DNA of 64,000 nucleotides from Brevipalpus yothersi (lineage: Eukaryota > Arthropoda > Arachnida > Trombidiformes > Tenuipalpidae): positions 56,115 to 120,114 of the forward strand of contig QZCP01000179.1 of the NCBI GenBank assembly GCA_003956705.1, given 5' to 3'. The notes below the pieces were generated by a model that was not told where the DNA came from, did no database searches, and worked only from the letters and a program-made list of their open reading frames with translations. Positions 48,038 to 60,185 of the stretch are shown here, one piece after another (position 1 is the stretch's first letter; the number at the start of each line of letters is the position of its first letter). The position numbers and the translations under genes were made by a program.

Positions 48038-50838
48038 CTGGTTACTGATGTACGTGGAAGTGATCAAGTTCAAGTGAATTGCTGTTTTGCATCAATATTG
48101 GTAAACGGCCGCAAGGATTTTTTCTCCCTCATGTGGGCTCAGGAGGGAAAATTTTCTCTCGTCTTTCTCTCTTGAGACCTTTTCCGCTTCCTATTTTCAC
48201 AATTTTCTATTCGAGAATGCTATCATAGCAAACACACACACACACACATACAGTTGATAGTCTATGCAAATCTGGCTCATCTATTCTGATGGTGACAATG
48301 ATGGATATTGCATATTGTTGAAAGTTATTTCCTCTGTGATATACACCATACATTTTTCGATAGAAATTCCGGAAACTTCATCGGAAAATAGTCAATGTTG
48401 CTACTCACTCTTAAATTGGTCAATTTGGCAAAACTGGTTGATGACAGGGAAGACAATTGATTGTGTCCCAGATTGATGTGGGTGATATTACCACCGGTGT
48501 TAATGAAAGCATTCGAATCAATCGATTTGATTTGATTTCCATATAAAAAGAGTTTACTTAGTGAGGTTAAACCTCGAAAATCTGCATTATCCAATGATTC
48601 TATCTTATTATAATTGAGTCCCAATACTTCTAGGGCTGATAATTTTTCCAAAGACTTGGTAGGAACCTGTAGGGGGGTAAGTATTGCAAGGGAAGAGAAA
48701 AAATTGTAAGGTATGAATCAAAAATTAAGTTAACTATAAGATTCATCTGAATATCATGGAAGGCTGAATACATTTAATAAGCTTAGAATTTTTTTACTCA
48801 GCTCAAAAGAACCTCTCAGATGTAATATTACGAAGCTATCTTATTTCCTTCCTTTCGAAACGATATTGAACTTACTCTCTCTCTCTCTTTCTTTTCGCTC
48901 AGAGATTTTCGATTCAATGGCAAAACAAGCGACAAATTTTCCATGAGTCAAGGAATGGAGAGCAAAATCATGAATATGTTAAAGAGGAATCGAGAGAGAG
49001 GAACATTGAATCTCATTTCAAACAACTTATAGAATCACCTTTTTCCTCCGATATGAAAAAGGAAAAATTGAAGCATCCAAAAAGTGTGCATCTACTGAAA
49101 TGGTGAATAAAGATGCAATATACTATGACATGACATGAAAGAAGTAAGTGATAATATCTGATTTGAAAAGAATTGAGTGAGTTTTCAATTCAAGAAATCA
49201 GGAAGCAAATCAGGAAGAAGTCTCTAAGGACGTTTCCATTTCCTCAATAGAAGAATTTGACTCATCTCTTCATTTCAATTCTCATCTAGTGTACCATAGA
49301 AGCAGGGAAACAACATCATTTGAAGAGGAAGAGAGAGAGGAAGTTAATGAGGAATTACACTTAAGATTCCTCAAGCAATCAAGGAAGACCTCAAATTTTA
49401 ACACAAGTTACTTAAAAGTGAAGAGACTGAAAATAGTGCAAATTCTCCTTCTAGATCGTGTGTGTAAACTATCTCTTTCAATTTCTCTCTGGTGAAATGG
49501 ATTCAATCGAAATTTATGTCAAGTTGATAGTGAAAAAACTACTTCTTTTGGTACCTTCTCTCTCTCCCTTCCTGAAGATTTCGTGATTATTATTTTTTCA
49601 CTTCTTTGATCATATAAAATCCATTAGTTGACGAAGAAATATCACCATAATCATAACTATATTCATGATATTACCCGGTATAGCTGGTATAATGGTTTTA
49701 TACACAATTTTCTTCCATCCAAATAGATATAACAGTTGGAATAGTATCGACAAAAAGATATGGATAGCTCAGAAGAATCCCAAAATGGATATATAAATAA
49801 GTACACCTGTACCATAAAGAGAATATATTCTTCAAACAACTACTGTAGAGCCATAAACCTTAGCCTGGGAATTATTTCATGATGTTTCCTGCATATGGTG
49901 GAGCAATTTTTCGCAGACTGCCGCCAAAAGTCAAGAGGAAATAGTTTTTGGCCTCATTCTCCACAAATATTTTCCATTTTTACGGAAGGAAGCATTTTTG
50001 AGTTTCAACAATGGAGGCTGAGAAAAAAATTCAATCAGTGCAAAAAACTGTTCATGAAAAGTGAGGTCAAGAGGAAACAATAACAACTGACCAATGGCCA
50101 ACTGATGTTACTAAATGTGTCATGGATTGCTTCGATGGCAAATAAGAAAACATTCTGAGATTTTTTGTTTTCATTGGATTTTTCAAAGTGCTCATGACTA
50201 AAAGAAAAAAAGGAAAAACCAAGCAAAAGCATATCTTCTGAACATAATAGGTGGAATAAAAATCTGTATCAGCTTCCGTTGAAGAGATAGAAAAACAAAT
50301 ATATATTCCCATTAGATGGCTTACCCTGGTCAGAGAATTTTCCGATAAATCTAGTGTCTTGAGGGTTCTTGAGAGCCCAAAAAATGCTGAATCTGATACT
50401 TCATTGAGATCACAAAATTTAGCTTCCAAATTTTCCACAGGCAGACCATCGAAAAAGAAATCCGGAAAAATGCCCATCTTTGTTCCATTAATCCTCAAAT
50501 ACAAGGTTGTCTGATCTGTTTGCAGTAAGGCTTGAATAGCATCTTTCACATCATCTTTTTTCGCTCCTAAAGTGTGATCGGAAGAGAGAAACAAATCGAA
50601 AAAGTATGAAAGCAAAACAGTGAGAATCGCTCATCGCTCTTGAAAAAATCAAATAGTTACACTTACCGTTACACCCAACATCATTTCCTCGACTTCGCTC
50701 TTTACACATACACGTTGGAGGCATCGAGCGTCTTGGACAGGCTGAGATGGGCACAATAACTGTTAATATCAAGCTAACAGTTAGCAAAATCACGGAATGA
50801 TGGGAAAGTTTCGTTTTGGGTGGATGATGTAAGCTCAT
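37460..50838 (-). CDS. Secreted or membrane-anchored leucine-rich repeat protein
   Basis: Seven exons: 50838-50667, 50566-50325, 48666-48409, 46390-46174, 44756-44576, 37912-37773, 37710-37460; 486 residues. All joins keep frame and complete LRRs, for example SLTR|VPTKSLEKL, FSGLE-D-TLVYLYLGENKL, ILRNN-R-LKTIEFGAF and LDVH-D-NPFHCSCQLKWF. Order: signal peptide (SVILLTVSLILTVIVPISA), Cys-rich N-cap (CPRRSMPPTCMC), about 11-12 LRRs, a C-cap (NPFHCSCQLKWFSEWL plus later Cys), then a hydrophobic end FKMILLLLIALFLI with no cytoplasmic tail, so a GPI anchor or simple tail anchor is likely. This is an extracellular adhesion or receptor-like LRR protein, perhaps near the arthropod LRR family named for the Oplophorus luciferase non-catalytic subunit; exact orthology is unknown. 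The start is the Met just before the signal peptide; an in-frame Met at 50988 would add 50 residues. Introns are 62 to 6,663 bases. Confidence 0.85.
40916..40976. repeat. (GA)n microsatellite in LRR gene intron
   Basis: Perfect tract of about 60 bases inside the 6.7-kb intron 37913-44575. Confidence 0.95.
44115..44163. repeat. (GA)n microsatellite in LRR gene intron
   Basis: Perfect tract of about 49 bases, roughly 400 bases inside the same 6.7-kb intron. It reads CT on the transcribed strand. Confidence 0.95.
46914..46989. repeat. (GA)n microsatellite in LRR gene intron
   Basis: About 76 bases of AG/GA with one early interruption, in the intron between 46391 and 48408. Confidence 0.95.
47569..47593. 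repeat. (CT)n microsatellite in LRR gene intron
   Basis: Perfect CT tract of about 25 bases on the plus strand, opposite in sense to the GA tract 600 bases earlier. Confidence 0.9.
47847..47909. repeat. (CT)n microsatellite in LRR gene intron
   Basis: CT tract of about 60 bases with two TTTC interruptions. Confidence 0.95.
48006..48034. repeat. (CT)n microsatellite in LRR gene intron
   Basis: Perfect CT tract of about 28 bases, the third CT tract within 500 bases. Confidence 0.9.
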
Positions 50839-52267
50839 AAAATGGTAATCCTTTGGATAAACGTGATTTTGGGTATTGAAATGCTCATGGAGAATGGACA
50901 ACATTTTCACTGTTTTCAGTGGATGGACTGTGGGGTGAGAAAGCTTGTGTGATGATAAAATAGAAGAATGATGATAACTGTTGTTCAACTCATAGAAAAG
51001 TTGATTCGTTAAAATAGTTCAAAATAATTCAGTGTTTTATGAAAGTCTGAGCGTAGAAGTGGAAAAACTTTGAGCTCAAATCAAAATCTGAGACGGAAAG
51101 AGAATTGATGTAATTCGATTAATATTAGTCAACCGGAAGTGGAAACTTAAGGGGAAAGTTTCGTTCCAAGAGAAACTGGATGTGAGGCTCAGTTAGATGA
51201 TGAAAATTAAGATGAATGTGTAAATATTCTCCGAGAGGAATGTTGTGAACAACAGTTGATGTTTATGGAAATTGTCATCATTGAACGAGAAAAACAATTC
51301 AAATGGAAGAACTTTCACATGAATCATCTCACTTTTGGGTGACAAACTTAACAACGTTCCAGAAGGAGGTGAACATGAAATGAATGTGTGCCTCTGTGTA
51401 TGGAATGCAATCTCCATCAGAAGATGAGCATCAACATTCTAGTGGGAGCAAGAATCCTCTGTATTCGAGTATATATTACATAGGTCTATGGTTAAAATGG
51501 AGCCACCTAGTATGTCCAGTAATCAGGATAAAATCGATTGTTGATGTGTTTTGTTTTGGTAGGAAAGAACGATATTTTTTCTTCTTTCAGTAACCTTGAT
51601 AGTTTCGATGTTTTTCATGCATATTAGCTGAAAGATGGGAGATAAAAAACTCAAGCAATTCATGATCTTGCTCGAATAATTAAAAATTGGCAAAAATTCA
51701 AGAGAAAAAAAAATTTCATAATCTTGGTAAACAACAGCAACAGTAAGCTATTTTTATCAATTATTTGACTCTCAATCAGAAAGGATTTTTTCCGAATCGA
51801 ATATCAAGCTGTTCATACCATGATAATGTATAGGAAGATAGCATGACGAGAGGAGAAAAAAATTGTGAAAAAGTGCAAATTCAAATACATGATTCCAATT
51901 CATTCCGCCAACTCCAACAGCAGGAACACGAGGAGGCGGAATGAATCGTTTATTGAATTCTCAGAATCAATCAATCATACAATATTTACACAAGTATTAT
52001 AAGAGATTTTGTAATCTAATAACAATCGTCTAATCAATTAAAACACAATTTGTCACTCGCTGTATATTTATCATGCAAAACAGCGGGCATAAAATATAAA
52101 TAACAAGATGGTTATTGGTATATACCATCCGTTATTAGTCAGCCAAACACTCTGATACGAAATTGGTATCAGAAATATCAGAAAGCAAAAAAAGTTCATA
52201 TATTTTGTGGTGGATAGCCAAAAATTTGCGGACATAGAATAAAATTTCATCCAAAAATGGGAGACAT
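50839..52267. other. Intergenic DNA between LRR gene and FAM13-like gene
   Basis: Holds the promoter and 5' UTR of the LRR gene (both neighbours are on the minus strand) and the 3' UTR of the FAM13-like gene. A minus-strand AATAAA at 51949-51954 is a candidate poly(A) signal for the latter, about 310 bases past its stop. No additional exon is convincing. Confidence 0.4.
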
Positions 52268-54926
52268 TCACTCTGACTTTTTCTCGTATTTAGTGATGAG
52301 AGCCTCCAATAGTCGAAGCTTTTTCTTGAGAGCCTAAAAGAACAGAAAGATAAGGGTAAATCATTCCCTGACTTCAACAGCATTCATCAATAGATGACTG
52401 AAAAGTAAATCATCAGGTGAGAGGAATTGGACTATGAATTGCTGGGAAAAAACTCACCTTGTAGTTTGAATATGTAGATTCTATCTGTGACTTGGTTTCT
52501 CGATCGATTTTTCGTCCATGTGCTCGTTGAGTTTCTTCAAATGCTTTAATAGTCTCTCTTAGCTCTTGTTTTTCTCGAGATGTTTGGTGAAGTTCTTTGA
52601 CTAGTTCCGAAAATGAGAGAGCATGAAGATTGTAACAAACATTCAATTCTGAGGAGGATGAATCAGCCGATCCTTGATTACTTGGGTTGCTAACACTTCC
52701 AACATGACTCTTGCTGGTCTCAGCATTATTGTTTTGATCTCCATCACAATTGCTGCTCGAATTTTCATTGTGTAAATCTTGAGCATTGTTCGAATCGTCA
52801 ATTGCCTTTGTGTTCGAAAATTTTTCCTCAACCTCACCTTCCTCTCCAATAGGATTGCCTTTATCAATGGAACTCTGAGGAGAGTGTGAAGGTGAAGAGA
52901 AGTTCATTGCAACATGTTCCAATATTGGCTGAAGATCAGTAGAATCTTTTGATTTAGGAATTTTGGCAACCAAATTGCGTATCGTTCGATATCGATCATA
53001 TAGAGGTTTCATGACAGCTTTATCTTCTCTCTTAGTAGGTCTACCAAATAAACTTTCATATTTAAGAAGCGATTTTTGTAGATCCAACTTTTCGGCAAAT
53101 ATTTGATCAACACTCATATCCTCGATTATCTCCGGTCTTCCAACAATATAACGTCTTGCTTGTAGAGTTTTTTGCATTTCTATGAAAATATTTTCTGCAA
53201 AAAAGTAAGAAAAAAGAGGAAAACATAAAGAAAGAAAGAAAGAAATTAAAGTGAATACATTGGAAGTCCCATAACATGTTGTGTGTGTTTTTCCTTAAGC
53301 CATGTTAAGTCGATACTGGGTGTGAATAATCAATAGAACACACATATTTTCTTTCTCTCCACTACTTATTCGATTGGTCAACTCACCATAAAATTCACTG
53401 GTTCGTTCTAGGCGAGAATCATCCTTCAATTCTCTTAGAATTTTACGATATTTTCCAAGCTCAATAAGAATAGGCTTTGCAATTGATGATTTCATTTTCT
53501 GCTCATACGAAGGTCTATGATCATTTTCTCTCTCAAATTCACTCTCAAATTGCTTCAAACGTCTCTTAAGTACGTGAATCTTTTTCTTGGTATCCTTAAT
53601 CACTCTACTATCATGATTGTATGAGCTTCGATTACCACGAAAATGGTGCTCTTGTTCACCGGGTGGAGAAGGAGGTATTGTATGATCCAAATGGGCAGCA
53701 CGCTGTCCAAGAGAACCTCGATATGCACTAGGAGACAAAGGTGCCTCATAAGTATTATGACGTTTAAGCATATGCATTGCAGGATTGGGCAAACCAGAGC
53801 CGATCGAAGATGATTTGGATAATCTTGTATTGGTTGATGATGAAACTCTTCCATCGCCACCATCTTCCGAATCACGATCTCCACCACCAACATCACCAGT
53901 GCTTATATCACCAAGATAATAATTATCACTAAAATCTTCATCATTCAAACTTTCGGAGGAAAGAGATTCACTGGTCAATGACCAACTGTAACGGGACTCA
54001 GATACTACCGCAACTTCACCATCAGCATTTCTATGGAGTGCATTAAGATCGATCAATGGAAGAGATGATGAATAATTGGTATTCTCTTTACAATTAATAT
54101 CATCATCATTGTCATCATCACCTCTATTATTATTGGGACTTTTATCATTGTCATTCTCACCACTATTGCGATCCATGGCATGCGATTTTTTCTGATCATC
54201 AGCCACAACAATTGAAGACAATGATGGTGAAGATGATGATGTCACCTTGCTGTTGTGTGCATGTAGAATTCTGTTGGATGATGATGGAGATATTGATGAT
54301 GAAGAAAGACTCACAGACAGATTATCATCTTTGATTGCCAAATAAGTAGTTGTCTCTGGCTGGTGTTGCTCAATTGATGTCTCCGAATCAATCGATTTAG
54401 TGTGCTGACTAGAGAGCTCAAGTGATGATGGTCTCGATGATTCGAGAGACATGGTTGAATCATGATACGATGATGGAGATTTACTTGATTCGATTTCACG
54501 TCTCTTGGCTTCAGGTGGCTGAGGACTGTGACAAGTTGATGTTGACGATACAGCCGATTGGTGTGGTGGACGATGTTGATATTGTTGATGGTGGTGGTGG
54601 TGATGATGGTGGTTGTGATGCAAATTATCCGATGAATCGCCAGTATTAGCATCTAGTTCACCGTGGAAAAAATTTTGATAACTGTAACATCGACGAACAT
54701 CTCCATCATCATCGGTACTGGATGTTTCGGTCATCTTTTTTCTTTCCTCTGAGCTTGATCTGACCACTGGTGATGAACAAAATTTTGTATCTTTACGTTT
54801 TCGTCCTCCACCAGTAACACCACTAATTTGCACAGACCGGGTCTTATCGATGACTAGTAGATATTCTTGACAGGAACTTTCCGAAATACTGCTATTAAGC
54901 TCGGTCATACACTGGCTCATTTGCAT
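52268..54926 (-). CDS. FAM13-family protein without a visible RhoGAP domain
   Basis: Three exons: 54926-53387, 53194-52458, 52333-52268, joined EFY-E-NIFIEMQKTL and SNYK|ALKKKLRLLEALITK, 780 residues. The conserved FAM13A/B blocks are all here: IHVLKRRLKQFESEFERENDHRPSY, the linked basic helix ILIELGKYRKILRELKD, LQKSLLKYESLFGRPTKRED followed by VMKPLYDRYRTIRNLV, LSFSELVKELHQTSREKQEL, and the terminal KKKLRLLEALITKYEKKSE. The first half is low-complexity (Ser, His, Asp and Asn runs) and unlike the RhoGAP domain that opens long vertebrate FAM13A; it resembles the short isoform plan. A missed upstream RhoGAP exon is possible but none is visible up to 57 kb. FAM13 proteins are linked to Rho and Wnt signalling in vertebrates, but their role here is unknown. 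The start is the first ATG after an in-frame TGA. Confidence 0.85.
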
Positions 54927-55701
54927 TATTGTCACTCATATGGCTTGAAATAACGGTGAATGATGATGATGGTGGGGTTACTTGATGGTGGGGACAGAGG
55001 ATATGAAACAAAAGAAGACACAATCAATCATTTTTTTTCTCTCTTGCCCACAACACTAGGTGATATTGTGTAGTATACACACACACACACACACATGCAA
55101 ATATAAACACACTAGAAACACATTCACCAATATTCACACAACATCACAAGAATGAGTTACAAAAATGATGATGAAATTGATTGGATTAAGAATTGATAAT
55201 AATAAATTATACACACAAGTGATGAGAAAAAAATTATCTCATTCATGGTGAAATATTTTCTCTCTCTCTCTCTTACTCTCTTTCTCTCTTTCTCTCCCCC
55301 TTACAATAATGTTTACCCTGAACTATCTGATTCTGACTGATTTGAACCTTTTTCTTCATATTGCGTCAAGTGTGTGTGTATATATACACAGAACTCGATC
55401 ATGATAAGCTGAAAGAGAGAGAAAAAGAAAGACAGACTTCTGCTCATGTAAGTGTTTTGAATATTTTTTGGCGCGCAAATTCCACAGAATTTTATACTAT
55501 GAACTTTATAGTTGATATCATGTGGGAGAGATGATCATGATAGTTGGGAGTAGGAGAAGTGCAACTGTGGGTGGAAAGAATTTTTTCAATTCATCAACGG
55601 ATGATCTTCGGAATGAGTTGTCATGTTATTCGAGTTGATCGAAAATGTGTTGTGTTGAGGATCGTTTGCTTTTGTCGAACTGATAAGGATAGCTGATCAA
55701 G
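54927..55701. promoter_or_regulatory. Divergent upstream region with an E2F-like box
   Basis: Between the FAM13-like start (-) and a small possible gene (+). It holds an AC dinucleotide tract (55077-55095), CT-rich runs near 55257-55300 and a near-palindromic TTTTTTGGCGCGCAAAT at 55464-55480. That box contains TTTGGCGC (55467-55474), an exact fit to the E2F consensus TTTSSCGC, in otherwise AT-rich DNA. Function is inferred. Confidence 0.45.
55077..55095. repeat. (AC)n microsatellite
   Basis: Short perfect AC tract. Confidence 0.9.
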
Positions 55702-56023
55702 ATGTTTTCCGTTGATGATGATGAAATTGGTGTTCACAGATTGAATCAAATCTTGGGAGAGATTAGTCGGTTGACTTTGATTCATCGATCACCCATGATG
55801 AGGCGGGCCAAGAGCTGGGGTGAAATGATCTGTTATTGGTTCACACTGATGAATGCTCAGTTGAAAGAATTTATTAAACAAAAATTATCAACTAATTATA
55901 TTGGTCAACGAGGTAAACTGGTAACTTTTAAGATGAATTTCTTCAATGGGTAGAATTTAACACTAGAAAAAACCTACAGTTAAAATTGCAGAAGAAAAAG
56001 GTTCAGAGAAAAAATTTATTTGA
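55702..56023 (+). CDS. Possible small two-exon gene, unrecognised
   Basis: An ATG at 55702 opens a frame with coding-like residue content (VHRLNQILGEISRLTLIH, RRAKSWGEMICYWFTLMN, AQLKEFIKQKLSTNYIGQR). A donor GAG|GTAAAC follows at 55912, and an acceptor (AACCTACAG) at 55971-55979 gives an in-frame join to 55980-56023 and a product of 84 residues ending EEKGSEKKFI. A second acceptor 12 bases later also keeps frame. Unspliced, the frame stops at 55953 (83 residues). It looks like a small, mostly helical soluble protein and matches no family I know. An E2F-like box lies about 230 bases upstream. It may still be a chance frame. Confidence 0.3.
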
Positions 56024-57290
56024 GAAGACAGTGTTAGGATTACCCTAGTGATGGTAATACAAGCAATCAAAATGATCAAAATGAGTAGGTACGTGAATAA
56101 GATATGCTCCATGAATATTTAAATGATGAATATTGTCAGATTCAATTGCCTAGTGATTGAATATTTCGTAAATCTGATGCAATCAGTCTAATTGCCTTCC
56201 TCTCAGTTCCAATAATTCTCTTCTTTGTATCAATTCTTCAAGTCTACCTATTAAACTTTCCTCCAAAACTAACATACTATCGCCAGAACTCTCATAAATT
56301 ATCGAACCATAACCCAAGGCAATCAATTATGATGAAAGTTACCAATGTAAAATGCAAATGCATCAATTTTTCTTTTCACAATTTATAAAGAAGATTTTTT
56401 GTATTTACGAAAAATGAATAAAAACATCTTCTTGCAATTTACCCATACAGCATTACATCATAGAAGTTCAATCATGAAAGGGAAGAGAGATGTTAATCAA
56501 GAATTACAAGAAAAATGATAACCATCAGAGGAAATTGAATCATACAGCACATCCTCATCACATCAGAAATTCACCCCCATCAATACAAATCACACCATCA
56601 AAATTGAGTCACAAAATGGACTGAATTTTTCCACCCAAGACTAACTTGTAAGTGTGTACGATCAACACATTTTTTTCGCCCGAAAAAAAAGTTCTTAAAA
56701 ATACCTACCATCTTAACCGTCCTCATCACCCACAATTTAAATACACCCGATACTTCCACAACGGTCATAAGAGAAGAAGAAAATTATTAATCAGTCATGA
56801 ACACCACCTTCCACACATTCAAAGGCTTCTTCACATTCAACCGGTTGGTCCTACTTTCCTCAACCACCAAAAAAAAAGTTACCTCCAAGTATTACAACCG
56901 TCAACATATTAAATCCGACTGTTGACTACACACACATAGACACATCGAGCGGCGCGCGAAAAAGTTGAGGTTGAACGTTTAAGCAACATTCAAATGTGTT
57001 GCTTGGCGCGCAAAAAGAGAGAGAAAAAGTAAGAGAATAAAAATTTTTTCGGTTAACTTTTGCACATCCTCTTGAATGTAAACTTTTTTCAACTCCTCAA
57101 CTCAATTGTGTGTGTATTTCTCTGTAGTTTTTTCTTACCCAACAGTTTTTCACACTTGATCAACGATTCTTCATTGTTCACAACTAATTAACATTCTTAA
57201 CATAATTTGATTAGGGTTGATACGCTAAACAGAACAACAGGCCAATTGTGCGGGTGTCTGTGTTTGTATACTCTGTGTGTGTCTGTTAAG
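56024..57290. promoter_or_regulatory. Upstream region of ECT2 with E2F-like boxes
   Basis: The last 350 bases before the ECT2 start hold two GC-rich boxes in AT-rich DNA: GGCGCGCGAAAAA at 56951-56963, containing GCGCGAAA (56954-56961, the reverse of TTTCGCGC, an exact E2F consensus), and TTGGCGCGCAAAAA at 57003-57016, with one mismatch to the consensus. Vertebrate ECT2 and many mitotic genes are known E2F targets, so these are plausible cell-cycle control sites. The rest of the stretch shows no exon. Confidence 0.5.
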
Positions 57291-60185
57291 ATGACAGAGG
57301 TTCCAGTGATTGTTGTGCTTACTGATGACAGTGATAAACAATTGATCGGGGATCTTGAGGTAAGTTTTATTCTTCCATATGTGTGTACGATTAAGTGATC
57401 CATTCTAATGCACTGTATTGATCATCTTTCCGGTAGAAGAATAGTATTGACCATAAAGTCATCAAGTATGGTGATATACTTAGCGATGATGGTAATAATA
57501 AGTATCTGTATGTGTTGAATGATTTCACTGATGGCTACTTTGAGGGGTTGAGAAAAAAAGATTGCCTTATATTTGGAACTTCGGCCATGAAACAATCCTT
57601 GGCTTGCATTGAAAACATGGTAAGTGGTAACTTTATGTGTGTATGTGTGTGTGTGTAAGAGAGAGTGCCGTGAATACGCCCATTCACAGTGTTTGTCATC
57701 AAACTCTTTCTCGCTCTTTATCAATTAATTTGTGTGTGCGTGTGTAAAATTTCCCACTCTTTATATTTCTTTAATCATGTAATATAATCTTGTCTTATTA
57801 AAGGGATTGGACAAGCTCAAATATCCTCTCCATAATCGATCGATGAACAATTTACGTATCGCATTCACCAAACTTTGCAAGAAAGATAAAGATACATTCG
57901 TGAGTTTTCATCATTTCTTCAGTTTTTTCAAATCGTGTTTTTACTTTAACTCTTCCTCTTAAATGTCAATTGGTGATAGTTTGTGAATCTATTGATGTGA
58001 CTTGTGATCAATGATTAGTGATCCCTAATGTGTCAAGTTTATTTGTTTGATGACTTTAGAAAAAACATCTCGATCAGATCAGATTTATGGGTGCTTCTCG
58101 TCGTAGTATGAATGATCAAAAATTAAACTATCTCGTGGCTTATTTGACTGATGGTGCTGAATACAGAGTAAGTTTACTACCACTTCAATCTGAACAACTG
58201 ATGACTTGTATACTATAATTTTTCTCTTAATTTGTCTCCCATTAGACTGCTGTGAACATAGGTATTCCTATTATGAGTCCAAAATGGGTTGAACATTGTT
58301 GGGAGCAGCGTTTTAATTTGGACTTTGATGCTACCAATGAGGAAGTGATTGAAAAGTTTCGTCTCAAGCCTTTTGAATATTTGAATTTAGCATTTGTTAA
58401 CTATACGAAAGAAGATTTACAAAAAATGGAAGAGTTGACAATAACAAATGGTAAGCAATTGAGCCTTGCACAGAAATCAAAAGTATCTAATAATTTTCTC
58501 ATGTACTGTGGTTTCCTTGAATCTAGGCGGTGGTGTTGTTCAACCTAATGATCCTCGGTGCACTCATGTAGTCGTTAATGCAATACCAGGTGAACACGAT
58601 CCCGATCTCATGCTTGATCTCTCAAATCCAGGGACGCATGTTGTTTATGACAACGTGAGTTGATCAAATTGAATTTATTCGAATGTATATCAACATTTTC
58701 CCCTTTTTGTTTTCTCAGTGGTTTGGAACTTCCATTCAAATTGGTCTCAGAGCTGAGGAGACGAGTCAAGATCATCGTTACCCAGTGGCCGTTACCATTT
58801 CGGGCAGTGAAAACTTTGCAGACAGAACATTACTGTCACCTCTCTCGATATCTCGTGTTTTCAGTCCGCCTCCAGTTGTTGTTGAGTCAAAACGTCAGCG
58901 AATAGTTAGTGAAATCATTGAAACGGAAGCTAATTATATCCAAATTCTCAACGTCCTTGTGAATGACATTCAAAACGAGTTCATCAATTCAGGATTGCTC
59001 CATGAAGGGCAGGTAAAAATTGTATTCGGTAAACTACCTGAAATTCTTAAAATACATCAACAATTACGTGCTGAATTGGTACCAATTTTGAATCATTGGG
59101 ATGAATCAACTGCAATCATTCTCATCAGTGATATTTTCAAGAAGTTTTCACCAAAGATTCTCGAAAAGTATTCACCCTACGTTAACTCACTTGAGTCGGG
59201 GAAAGAAGTTATTGGAATATGCCGAAAAGATGATAGATTCTCTGAGCTTTTAAAAACATGTGAAAGTAAACCAGACTGTCAGAGAGCGTCTCTTTCTGAT
59301 CTACTATCTCGACCATTCCAGCGACCTTTCCAAATCCGACTCTTGCTCCAAAGACTTCTTGACGATGTTAGCGCTGATGATCAGACCGATCGTCGTGAGC
59401 TTCTGCAAGCTCTTGAACTATTGGATAAAGCATTGGAATCTCTTAACGAGAAAAAACGTCGTACTGAAGATCATTTGGCTCATTTTGCTGACCTTGCAAG
59501 AATAAAGCATCTTCCCAGTGAACTATTTTCTGCAACCAATCAAATTAATGGTCAAGTTGACGCTCGAAGGGTTGTCCTGTCTGATAGAAAGCTGGTCCCA
59601 TGTAGTAGTCCACGACTAACCTTATTTATTCTCAATGATGTTCTGGAAGTTTGCAAAAAGCGAACGCTGCATCGTACATCATCAATGTCTCGATCATCAC
59701 TTCGAAGAAACTCATCCATTCAGCGTTCAGGCTCATACTCGGGTCCTAGGCCAGAGCAGCAACCGTACAAACACATTGGGGTGATAGAATTCTCTGCCAT
59801 CAAAACGATTGAATTTTTTCCCAACTGTCCAGAATTTGAAGGACTCTTTCTGTTGATCTTGAGACCAAAGAATGGCTTAACTCTAGACTCTGAAGACTGT
59901 TCATTCCGTTACTTACCATTTTGGGTTCGAAGCGATGGGCTTAACCATGGGGCCGCCTGTGATAATTTTCTGACCAAGCTTGCTCTTCAACTGGACAAAA
60001 TTAATCTCTGCTCTCGGGAAATACTGGTCAAACGTGACTCATCTCCAACCATTGATCTACGGTACTCAGACAGATTCTTCGATAAGGAACCAAACTCAAG
60101 TACTATTACAAGAAAACTCGCAAAGCGCTTCAAATTCGATACGAAAGTGCATCACCTCAATTCACCTCTATTCTCGAAGAGTTGA
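57291..60185 (+). CDS. ECT2: ECT2 / pebble Rho guanine nucleotide exchange factor
   Basis: Seven exons: 57291-57359, 57437-57619, 57804-57899, 58060-58167, 58246-58450, 58527-58654, 58719-60185; 751 residues. ECT2/pebble activates RhoA at the spindle midzone to drive the cytokinetic ring. The N-terminal half (to about 290) has BRCT-type segments: NNLRIAFTKLCKKDK, NYLVAYLTDGAEYR, IPIMSPKWVEHCWEQRF, then THVVVNAIPGE and VVYDN|WFGTSIQIGLRAEE, close to the human AEWFWGSIQMDARAGE. The DH domain covers about 320-510: QRIVSEIIETEANYIQILN, FGKLPEILKIHQQLRAELV, NHWDEST and SLSDLLSRPFQRPFQIRLLL. A PH domain follows (about 530-690; LVPCSSPRLTLFILNDVLEV, KHIGVIEFSAIKTIEF), then a basic RKLAKRFKF tail. 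It is shorter than human ECT2 mainly at the C-terminus. An AATAAA at 60857-60862 probably ends the transcript. Confidence 0.95.
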
